Under the pieces are notes generated by a model, which saw nothing but the letters and a program-made list of their open reading frames with translations, did no database searches and was not told where the DNA came from. Both the position numbers and the translations under genes were made by a program. A DNA stretch of 64,000 nt from Desmodesmus armatus (lineage: Eukaryota > Chlorophyta > Chlorophyceae > Sphaeropleales > Scenedesmaceae), in NCBI GenBank assembly GCA_007449985.2, contig VIIQ02000842.1, positions 62,001 to 126,000 of the forward strand. Direction: 5' to 3'. Below, piece by piece: positions 23,601 through 33,861 of this stretch. Position 1 is the stretch's first letter. Every line of letters starts with the position of its first letter.

Positions 23601-26269
23601 CATAAGGTACAACCCGTTGTATAATTGCCACCGCCACCACGCAAGGCACGCTGCACATCCCACTGACATTGCAGCTTCCACACACCTGCCAAAGCTGCCA
23701 GCTCCTAGGAACTCTCCAAACTCCACGTCACTGTCGGAGCCAACTGGCGGCTCCACAAAGGGCGCCGTAGCTGTGCTGACCAGCTGCCAGCCCCTTTGCC
23801 GCCCGTGAGGCTGCTCCGCCACCTCCAAACTGCACACCACAGCACAGCACAGTAAGAAAATGCATTCCACCTTTTCATAGCGATGCAAAGCAATCTGTCG
23901 CGACATCATCTTATTGACAATGCAAGGGAAAAAGGACAAAGATGCAGGCAAGTGCCATTTTGGGTTCAGGTACATAGCGTAATTTTGTATGTGTGCTGTA
24001 CGTCTGCCAGTGCATATCCCACCAGCAGGCAAGGATACTGCTGCAGTGCGGCCGTCAACATGCCTGGCTGAATGAGCCTCAACCCTCAACAGGACCAGTC
24101 CTGACCTGCGCCGGCCTCCCTTGGACTTTTGTGTGGTATGTGTGGAGTGCACGTCACTAGCAGAGTCCAGGCCTAGCGCACTCCCGTCTCCTGAGGGCCC
24201 TGCCGGCCAGTGTGCATTCCCATTGCCGTTGCTGAATGAGGTGGCATATGAAGGCTGGGTCCGCAGCTTGGCTGCTGCGTCCCCGTCCTCCAGCTGCTGC
24301 TGCCGCTGCCGTTGCCGCCGCCGGTGCAACACCCAGAGGGCCAGCCCCGTCACCAAGGCTCCTGCAAGATAAGGACAAAACACCGTGCAACATCGTGATG
24401 CAACTTGCAGGGAAATGCGCCTTATCCTGGTACTGAAGCAGGCACCTTGTGGCTATCGATGACTCAGGGACCACACAAGGAAGAGTATGCATACACAGGC
24501 AGCGTACTTTGCAGTACAGTTGACCATAAACTTCGCTGCTAAACTGGAAGCATGCTGCTTGTGTGTACACAGCACTTCTGATGCTCACGAAGCAGACAGG
24601 CATGCTCTCTTGACACCCCCACAATACTGGATTAGTCACGGCGTTGACTCACCTACGACAACAATGGGCACAATGATCGCTGCCAGCGGCACTCCTGCCG
24701 CCTGCTGTGTCTGCTGTGCCAGCTGCCTGTCAATAAGCTCGTTCACACAGGCATCTGGGGACTTGACTGCCAAGCAATCCTTTGAAATATAGCTCTGACA
24801 GAGGTATACCACATTGAGGGCGCCCTGCAGACAACACCATGACACAACACCAACGTCAGTGAGAACACACCACAGCGTCTGCGTTACAGAGACTGCAGGA
24901 AACGGCTGACAAGGATCCACACTGTGATACTCCCTGGGAAGATCAGTGGGAGAGCTGCTGACAACTGACACTGACATGTATCAGCTTCAAGTAATAGCAG
25001 CAGCTGCTGCACAGCTCCATGCAGGGGTTGCTGCCGTGCTTTGGCGCATGGAAACAAAATCCACCTGCCTCGGTGGGTTCGCCATAATGCAGACACCAAA
25101 GCCAGGCAGGGCAGCAGGCATTCCTGCAGCAGGGCCTGGTGCTTACCAAGCCATATCCTTCTGAATGAGCAGCATATCCTCCCGAGGAGTGGCCAGCGCC
25201 CTCCATGTGAACCAGGGGGAAGTCCTGGGTGGCATCTATCAGGCGCAGACTGTCTGGGTAGGCGGTGCCCTGCACACACAAACAAAACAGAATCAACCAG
25301 ACGCCTTGCTGCTGTGTGGATTTTTGTGACAACGGGCACTCTGTAACTGCACCGGTATGGTGACTTGTCAAGATCACAGCAACTGCAGGCTGAAAAGGGC
25401 ACACGTGCCGTGGCGATGGACGGAATTCACTATGTAGCAATGGAGCATATGATGCAAGAGCTTGCCCAGCTGCACATACGCACCTGGAACGCGACTGTCT
25501 CGACTTTGAACTGCTGCTGGCCCTTGGGCTGTGGCAGCACCCTGCTGCGAGGCGTGTTTCGAATCACCTCCGCCATATCATCGCTTGGGGGGCAAGCCAG
25601 CCTGAACCATTTCACGTCTTGCAACACCACTGCTGCTGTGTCACCATAATCATCCCCCACAAAGAAGTCCAGCGCCGCACCACTGCCTCTGCGCGCGTTC
25701 TTTAGCACCAGCTGCTTGAGGGTGACTGTGCATGTGGGGCAGATCATAATGATCGCACGTTTGAAGGCCAAATCCAGCGTGACAGGGGGGTCTGCTGCTG
25801 ATGGGCCCTCAATCGTGACGTTCCTGCATGGTGGTGTTGGTGGTTGATTGCATGCATTAGGTTGGGGAAAAAGGGAGCCACTGCAGCACTGCGAGTTGCT
25901 GAAGTTGGATGTATGATGATTCTGATGTTGTGATCCTTCAAAGAGTAGATGCTGCAAGCAGAGGGGGGTGGGAGGCATGTGCAGATGCTGCAACAGCAGT
26001 CAGTGCCATGGCAGGTGCAGTATGCTGCTGGATGCACACCTGAGCAGCTTGATGGGGGCAGCCAAGGCTGTTGGCAGCTCTGATGCGACAGAGAAGCTGC
26101 CTCCCAGCACAATGGTGTCTACACTGCTGTTCTGCAAAGCCTGGGTCAGAGTGACAGGCCCGTCCTGTGTAATCTGCAGCGTGCCTGCCCTGTCCCGTGC
26201 AGCATCTGCCGTGATAACGAGAAGCACTAGATAAGGAATGAAGCAATGGCCTATGCATCGGGTGCGCAT
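20679..26269 (-). CDS. transmembrane protein kinase with secreted ectodomain
   Basis: This is a single-pass receptor-like kinase of the TKL-like group common in green algae. Minus-strand exons: 26269-26040, 25823-25484, 25269-25147, 24824-24653, 24361-24106, 23829-23686, 23305-22666, 22356-22043, 21835-21786, 21499-20679. Phases close to 1029 residues. ATG 26269 was chosen because a signal peptide follows at once (CFIPYLVLLVITADA). The ectodomain (to about 275) has repeated short strands like a beta-helix and several cysteines. The membrane span is about 276-300, followed by HRRRQRQRQ. The kinase has the glycine loop GAGSFG (about 415), VACK lysine, HGDMNARN (HGD for HRD, about 686), DLG for DFG (about 712), SPE, DVYAFG. 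A low-complexity insert of about 140 residues sits in the N-lobe after YHYCTYAF. The tail after about 850 is Ala/Gln/Pro rich. Autophosphorylation and ligand are unknown. Confidence 0.88.
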
Positions 26270-27952
26270 GTGAGCAGCTCGCACAGGACTGCCCTGTAGG
26301 CTGGCACTCCGTTTTGTGAGTAGGAGGCGGACGTCACGCTCTGCCTTCACTCAACCTCAGCAGCAAGGCTGCCGAGGATTGAGGGGCGCGACAGCACAGT
26401 GGAGCAACTGAAGCAAACTTGGTTGGAGGATAGAAGCGACAGAGAAGGTCGTCGACATACTTAGTATGTGTCTGCTGATTGAATTGTCTACGAAGACCCT
26501 GCGACTGCTGGCCTGCATATTGCGGGTCCGCCCAAGAGTAGATGTCAATGTGTTACGAAGCTCACATTGCTGATGCTGATGCTGGGGGTTGGCCCCCTTT
26601 AGCGCTGCTGATGCCTGGCAAACAAACCTTGTCTCATCACGCCTGCGATTGCGGCCGGAGTGCACACATGCTGACAGCTGCAGCAAGGCTGGGACTTGTA
26701 GTGAGGAGCTCGTTTGGAACGTGGTGTGATAAGCTGTACATGTATTTACTGCCCAATCGTACTGTTTTGGCCTGCACCGGTCACTGCAGGCTGCTGCTGC
26801 TACTGGTGGGGCAGTTCATGAATGGAGGGAACTCAACCCAACACTTTCCTGAACACACGGACACAAGCCACCATAAAAGGAGCCGTTATCCCAGGCTAGC
26901 ATTGCTCCAGGCAGCCGTTGGTGCTACTGGGAGCCGTCAGCACGTGCCTGCATAGCTCAGCAGTACTGAGTACAAGTACTTGTACTGAGTCAGTTGCTTG
27001 GCCTATAAATAGCTAACAATCAGCAGTGTGCTGTTCTCTCACAAATTGAGTGAGGGCCAAGTGACTGGATCCCATTACGGGTACATACTGTACATGAATG
27101 TCTTACCAGTAGCTATGAAGCTCATACAGCTCGTGGGGACCATTGTGCGATGTCACAACGTCATGGAGAGGGACATGAAACCGCAGACACGGGGTTGAGG
27201 GTGACCACCAGCCTTAACACCCACAAACAAAACCCATGAGACAAAACTCAACACCTGCACAAGAGTACGAACAACCCACAACCACAATAGTTGCAGAAAA
27301 TCCAGGCGCGGCCGCTGCCAAACAGCTGGCATTCCCCTGTTGGGACAGCATACACACCGTTTGCCAAGCAAGCACGGGCACACGCTCGGTCTGTAGATCG
27401 TTCACATTCACACACCTTGTGTCTACAGTTCAACAAGCTGTTGGCCAACCTCTCTCCACTCCATTCAAAACATGCCAGGTGTGGTGGCCCGTATGGTCAC
27501 GGTGACCCGGTAACCAACACTGTCAGAAGAGCAAAATACATCCAGGCATGGCTGCCATCTGCCCAACCAAAAAATGCATGAACCTCCCCAGATAGTGAAC
27601 CACCCGCCAGCCACTCTCGATACAACGACAGAACACTCTTGCCTACTGTACTGCCTCTCACAGGGTACAGCCTTCTGCATACCTGTGATGGTAACAACAG
27701 CACTGCCGCCTCCATTGCACGATATCTGTGTTTATGTACAAGTCACACAACCATTCGCAATGACGTGCACACACGCGCTTCAGTGTGGTGCAACTCATGC
27801 TTATGCGTGACATGAGCACAAATGATCTGCATAGTTGCGGTTGATCACCACCCAGCAAAGCTGGAGAGGTTCTTAAGCAGCCATATGTTGCTGCAGAGCA
27901 GGCCACTCCAACAAGCCGACTGCACGTAATGCACAGCGTCATTAAGTCCCCT
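26270..27952. other. intergenic region with palindrome and TATA-like box
   Basis: About 1.7 kb lies between the kinase 5' end and the 3' end of the LRR gene. No coding gene is supported. It carries a perfect 18-bp palindrome (26969-26986) followed by TATAAATAG on the plus strand near 27003. The kinase promoter should lie in the low-coordinate part. Confidence 0.5.
26969..27012 (+). promoter_or_regulatory. 18-bp palindrome plus TATA-like element
   Basis: AGTACAAGTACTTGTACT at 26969-26986 is a perfect palindrome, flanked by near-repeats of ACTGAG. TATAAATAG follows about 17 bp downstream. No plus-strand gene is recognisable after it, so a promoter role is only a possibility. Confidence 0.35.
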
Positions 27953-30320
27953 TCAGATATAGGTCGGCTTGCGGTTGTCTGGTACGACAGTGAGGGCTGG
28001 GTCGATGGGGCCCAGGCCTGGGGGATACGCGGCAGCAGTGCTCACAGGGACTGCAGCACTGCCCACTGGCGACGCTGCTGCTGCTGTTGATGGCAAAACC
28101 GCCGGCTGGGAACCTGCTGCAGCAATAGTGGGTAAGATTGATGGGGCTGTGGGTGTAGCTGGCAGGGTGGCCGCTGCCGCTGGTGCAGGCATGGTCAGGG
28201 GAGTTGCCGGTGTTGTGGGCCCAGCTTGCGGCACTGCTGCTGCAGGGGCGACTGCTGGTGTTGCTGGCGCTACAGCTGGCGCTACAGCTGCCGGTGCCAC
28301 TGCTGCTGCTGCTGGTGCTACCCCCGGCACTGCTGCTGCGGGGGCGGCTGCTGTTGCTGCTGGTCCCGCCCCCGGCACTGCTGCTGCGGGGGTTGCTGGT
28401 GCCACTGCTGCTGCTGCAGCGGCTGGCAGTGCTGTAGAGGTGGCTGCTGCTGTGGTTGCAGTAGGCACAGTAGCCTGTGCTGCTGGTGGCAGCAGTGCTG
28501 GCTGGCTGCTGCTGCCAGATAGTGCTGTGTCACCAGTCAGCTGGGTGGCTGGGGGTGGTGTCACTTGCACTGCTGGGGCACCTACTGCTGCTGCTGGAGG
28601 GGCAAGTTCAGTCGGTGTAGAGACTGGTACTGCTGGTGCTACAGCCGCTGCTGCAGCAGGGTCAGCAGGTGTTGCTGCTGCGGTGGTGGGTGTCACCACT
28701 GCAGCTGCTGGTGCTGACCCTGCTGCTACTGCTGTAGCATCAGCAGCGACAGGAGCCACGAGCCCTGCAACAGCAGGTGCACCGGCTGCAGCTGCAGCTG
28801 GTGCACTTACTGAGGTACCGCCTGTATTCACACCAGCTGCTGGCTCAGCAGCAGCTGCCTGTGGGGGCAGCTGTACTGCTGTTTGCTCTATTGGTGTGCC
28901 AACAGCTGCTGTATTGCTCTGACTGCACAATGACAAGCCGCAGACTCCGCATAGCTGCGTGTTGGCGATTGCTGCACCTGCTGCTGATGTAGCGCCGGGG
29001 TTGGGGGATGCACTGACAGCTGCCTGGGCCCAGGCTGGTACACACCCTGTCAGGTTGGCGTTGTTTTCGACGGACCTGCGGTGTCCAAGGCGGCAGACAC
29101 ACAGCAGCGCCTGTCCTGGTGCCAGCTGCTGGTTGCGATAGGGGGTGGCCGTCGCCGAACAGGGGTATCAACCAGACTGCTATGGAGCATGACATCCACA
29201 TGATGCAGGCTGCAGAGGCATGACATGGGCGGGCAGTATCCAGCACCACGAGCTTCTGCTGCTGCATGCCAGCTGTATGGACAAGATGGTGACAGCAATA
29301 CGCTTATTGCCATGTTGCTGTCATCATACTAATGTTGGACACTGCAGGCTGCATGACCTTCTCCTACAGGTGACCAGTAAGACAGAGGCCACACGGTATA
29401 AGTTAGAGGCCACACGGTCTCCACACAGCACTCACAGTGTTTTCAGTTTCGTTAGGCCCCTCCAGGTCTCAGGTATGCTGCCTTGGAAGTTGTTGGCTGA
29501 CAACAGCAGCACCTCCAGCTCGGGTGTGGATGTAGCTAACTCGGCAGGAAGCACTGAGCTCAGCAGGTTGTTTTGCAAGTGCAACCGCTTGAGCTTCGGC
29601 GGCAGTGCGGAAGGGAGACTCCCTGTAAGCCCTGCATCATGTAGCCGAAGCTCAACGAGCTTTTTGAGGCTGTTGCTGCCTGTTGTGGGTGTCAAAGCAT
29701 CCAAGCCATCACGGATGGTGTTGCCTTGGAGCCACAGCACCTGCAGTGCTGGCAATGCTGCAAAGCTGATGCTGCTGAGCGAGAACAGCAGGCCTTGATC
29801 GCTGAGGTCGATCAGATAGACACGGTTGTATCTGCCCTTGGCCACACACTGCACACCCAGCCAGGTGCCGTCGCAGTGGTCTGTGCCCTCCACCCAAGTC
29901 GACAGCTTAGCTGCATCAGTGACGCTCAGCAAGCTTTTGAATGCCAGCAAAGCTGCATGATAACAGGTGCGGTGCAGACATTGTCAGGCATCAATACATC
30001 ATGTCACATCAGCAAGGGATGCAGGAAAAGCTGGTGTCACTACTGCTCCCACCCAGGATGGGTAGTGTCAGACGTGAGCAGCAGCTGCATGGCTCACCTG
30101 TCCGCTCCGATTTGAGTGCTATGGCCTTCAAAGCACGTGTTCTGAGCACCGTGGCACCACGCTGCTTGACAGGAGCCTGTGCATTCCATGTCGTCGATGT
30201 CCAGATGGCTGGATTGCTCTCTCCCGCTGCGCTGAGTAGTGTGCGTATTCCAAGTACACTATTGCTCGAGCAGATCAGCCCTAAGAGCCACAGGCCTATG
30301 ACAGGCCGTGAAGTGAGCAT
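27953..30320 (-). CDS. secreted leucine-rich-repeat protein with Ala/Pro-rich tail
   Basis: Three minus-strand exons, 30320-30098, 29952-29436 and 29075-27953 (TGA), close in phase to 620 residues. ATG 30320 starts a signal peptide (GLWLLGLICSSNSVLG). Exon 2 opens with a plant-type LRR N-cap (ALLAFKSLL ... CDGTWLGVQC), then LRRs such as LQVLWLQGNTI, LVELRLHDAGLTGSLPS, LKRLHLQNNLLS and LEVLLLSANNFQGSIP. Exon 3 begins with the capping sequence NANLTGCVPAW and a cysteine pair (LCGVCGLSLC), then about 320 residues dominated by Ala, Pro, Val and Thr to the stop. LRRs of this type bind proteins or peptides outside the cell; the tail resembles hydroxyproline-rich wall glycoproteins, so a wall or surface location is likely. 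No transmembrane or kinase segment follows. Confidence 0.85.
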
Positions 30321-30993
30321 ATGTCAGGAATGGGGAAAACGACGCGTCGTCAGACATCTGCTGGCTCTAACATCGTATTGACCTTGCGCATGTTTTTTGG
30401 CGATGGTATGGGCACGCAAGTCAACTTGCTTGAGTCAAGAACCTTGGAGAAACCGTGTTTTAGTGACGTAGGTGCTGCTCGCGCAAGTCAGGGTGAGGCA
30501 TGTGCCTTCAGGAAGTGACAAAGCTTTACATGCGCATCAGTGACGGCCAGGCACGCATGCACCTCCGGATGCAAACACGGATATCGGTGATCACTCGTAT
30601 GGACAATATTGTAGGGCCGCGTGATCATCATCTTGCTCGCAGACACAGTTGAGCCTGTAAACAACGCAATACGCATACGCATGAGCCGCTGCCACACGCT
30701 CAACGCGCTGATGGCGTGCCCTGATAGGTAGAGTGGCCCATGCCACACCTCAGCCCACACCGCAGCCACAGCACAGCATGGCAAAACACGCAGTGGGTGC
30801 ATGATAGTGGCCATGGCCTGTCCCCTAAAGCAGAAGATTCTGTAGCAATATATAGTTCTGACCACTTGGCATGCGCCAGGAGAGAATGGTGATTGCAACG
30901 CCCGCTTCTGCTACAGGCACCCTCAAGGGCAGAAGGTACAAAGGTACACGCAGCACAAGCATGTACTGCTGCCTGGAGGGCCCAGCTCCAGTA
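30321..30993. other. intergenic region, nothing recognised
   Basis: Upstream region of the LRR gene and downstream of the Nudix gene, both on the minus strand. Open frames here are short and without domain character. The LRR promoter is expected here. Confidence 0.5.
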
Positions 30994-33470
30994 TCACCGC
31001 ACTGGCATCGCAAAATGGTCGCGCAGCTCAAAGGCGGTGGGGTCATTGGGGCCTGCATCTGGCTTTCTGTGAATCACACCTGCGATTGCAGCACACACCA
31101 ACCTCAAATTTCTGCGCCTGTATGCCACAGTGCCCAGTGCCACTAGGCATGCTGAGCAAGTATTGCCACAAGGGCACCCCACACACCACTGCACAATGAA
31201 CCGAGCCAGCGTTGTGCCTGCCGTGGCACAAGGGGGTAGTGCCTATGTTGTGTGCCTAGTGGCCACTTGGCATCATGCCTGCTCTAAGAATTGAGACTGG
31301 AGCCAGCGCCCACAACATACGTGGTGTGCCATGGCCTGCTGCACGGTCAGGTTCTAACATGGCCCACTGTACGCAGGGGACGCCACGCGGTGGCTGCAGC
31401 CCGCCTGCCAGGCTGTGCTGAGTTGTACAGCACAAACAATCAGCACTGCCACACTACTGCCTCCTGGGCCTGCACATTGTCTTACTTACCATGGTGCATG
31501 TGCCAGTTGCCACTTGCCATGTCCTCGACGTAGTGTCGCAATGTGATGCTCACACTACTGAAGGCAATCTGCAAGCACATGGTGATGCTGTTGGTACAGG
31601 GTGATGCTGTTGGCACTTTCCATTATATGCGTACCTCATATGTGGATGGGTCAGGCCCAGTCGGCCCCACCTAGAGCAGCCTGCTGACGGTCATTTTTCT
31701 TGCGAGATGCAGACGCTGCCGCAGCTGCTCGCCACCAAAAGGTCACCCAAGCGCAACATGCACACATATACGCCACCTTGCTGACGCATGTTGTGTATGG
31801 CGGATGTGTGCCAAGCTACAGGCAGTACACCCCACAGAATGCAAGGCATCACAATCAGCACTCTGGAGCTAACGGCTGAACCCTGTGCCACGGTTTTCCT
31901 CACCTCGTCGAAGGGTATGCTGTCAGGCTCAAACAGCGCCACATCTAAGCTTTCTGCCCCAGCTGAGAACGTGTAGGGAGCAGCAAGCTCAGCCCTGAAG
32001 AGGATGTAGGCCTGCATAGCGGAGGCAGCACCCACCGCAAAAAGAGTGCAAGAGTCAGGCAGTGCACATCAGTGATAGGCCACCTGCTGACCCTCGAAAA
32101 AATCGGCTAGTGCTGCTGCCAGGCTGTAAGCAACCTCTGCTGCAGCTCTCAACAACATGCAGCTCCACAGATCAGATCCTCAGTATGCCCCACGTCTGGC
32201 CATGCTGCTGCACTCCATTCACCAATCAGCGCCTTTGGCGCTATATGGAGGCCAGGCTGTGGCTGCAACCTGCGACGATAAACATCGTGCAGCACCTGTT
32301 CCTTGCCATCAAATGTTAAAGCTGTCATGGTGATACTCTGTTCGTACCTGACCAATGACGGGTATGTCCCAATGCGCGTAGGGGCCCAATATCTTGACAG
32401 CAGCATTGGCTTCCTCCAGCGTTTCCCGTGCTGCACCTGCTGCTGAGCTTTCGCCGATCTCCATGAACCCAGCAGGCAGGCTCCACAAGCCCTTGCACGG
32501 TTCAATGCCCCTGCAGCACAAAGCGAGAGCGCACACGTGTCGCATATGAGTGGAGTCAGCAGTGCAATGCTGATACGACAGCAGCTGTGTGAGCAGAGCG
32601 GCTGCACCACACAACCACCTGCATGTGGGCGACAACTGCTGCTGTTACACATGCTAACGTGTTGGCGTGCATGCCTCAACTGCCACCCAGACACACATCG
32701 CCCTTGCAGACACCGCCCCCCGAAAGTAACTTTGTGAAGCAGCCGTACCCACCTTCTGCACAGTAGTATCTTGTTGTCATGCTGCACTACGCATCCAACC
32801 ACCATCTTGGGGTTGAAGTAGTCTGCAAAAAGGCAGTGCAGGTGTTCAGGTGGTTAATGGCCTGGAGGGGCCTCCAGGTCGCCTGGGTCACGCGTGAGGG
32901 AAGGCTACGCCCCCCTCAACCCCACCCCTGTTACGTTGCAGGTGCAGAGCAGCTCAATTTTGCAGACGGCTTTGCCCAGGCCAAAGGCAAGCCTAGGCGC
33001 TGCGGCCAAGCCAGCACAAGCTGGTGCTACAGCTGCCCGACACCAAGGGGTCTACAAAGTCCGGCGCCAATATTGTTGCAGCACCTGGGATTTCAAACCT
33101 GAAAGCTTACAGGAGTCACAGGGCCTGCTTCAAAGGCACGCACACAACCACCTGACTGACTGTGAACCTCACCTATGTACCCACAACTCTTGCACACATG
33201 CCGCCATTCCTTGTCACCCTCTGGTTGCACAATATCCATCTGCCCACCACACATGCGGCAAAACTTGCTCTGTAGCTTGGGCCATATGAACTGCTGCTTT
33301 GGAAGCTCAGCAGTGCTGCTGCTTGGGCTGGAGCTGGGGCTGTCTGTGCTGCTTGAAGCACTGATGGTTCGCCGCTGTCTCACTGTGGACCGCCGTTGGT
33401 GCAACACAGCAGTTTGTGTTGCAGACGGCGCTTGCACTCTGTTATGGCACCTGGATAGCAGCCTTAACAT
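30994..33470 (-). CDS. NUDX23: Nudix hydrolase, NUDX23 type (FAD/ADP-ribose pyrophosphatase)
   Basis: Six minus-strand exons, 33470-33173, 32822-32753, 32510-32348, 32011-31904, 31568-31490 and 31079-30994 (TGA), close to 267 residues. The first 60 residues are Ser/Arg/Thr rich like a plastid transit peptide. A zinc ribbon follows (CRMC at 71-74, CKSC at 93-96), then YFNPKMVVGCVVQHDNKILL and the Nudix box from G137 (GFMEIGES ... RETLEEANA), where the usual glycine near the end is N158. The C-terminal parts IPFDE, AFSSVSITLRHYVED and VIHRKPDAGP match the order of plant NUDX23. In Arabidopsis that enzyme splits FAD into FMN and AMP in plastids and takes part in flavin control; the same role is inferred here. 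It shares a 391-bp upstream region with the coiled-coil gene. Confidence 0.92.
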
Positions 33471-33861
33471 GACTGTGCTACACTTGAACTAGGGACTTGC
33501 ACTGTTGCTACCACTTGGCACCAGACAGGGTGCCTGTGCTGGGCGTGTGTTGCTGTATTCAGGTGTGTTGCTGTGCATGGGTGACCCCGATCGCTATGGG
33601 CACACAGACTTTGCTTTATCGGTAGCTGTTTCAGTGAAAGCTCATGCAGATGGTTACTGCTATTCAAACCTGTCAAAACAAAAACCGATCTGCAGGTCTG
33701 ATCAGTAGGTTTTTTTAGGGAGGAGTTTACCCTGGAGTGCAGATCTGGTCGCATTGGGAACCCAAAGCGTTGAATTCAAATTCAACACTCATAATCTTGA
33801 CGTGATTGTCGGGCGGACGGCAGTGTTGTCCTGACACAGCAGCAGGGCAGGAACAGCAGAG
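33471..33861. promoter_or_regulatory. divergent intergenic region (NUDX23 / coiled-coil gene)
   Basis: The region separates two divergent start codons by 391 bp. No TATA box is evident. It may act as a bidirectional promoter; this is inferred from spacing only. Confidence 0.4.

Noticed and set aside
27003..27200. Spliceosomal snRNA after the TATA-like box
   Set aside because: No U1, U2, U4, U5 or U6 core sequence is present downstream.
27969..28922. 317-codon plus-strand open frame, Ala/Gly/Val rich
   Set aside because: It is the complement of the LRR protein's Ala/Pro tail; low complexity, no splice or domain support.
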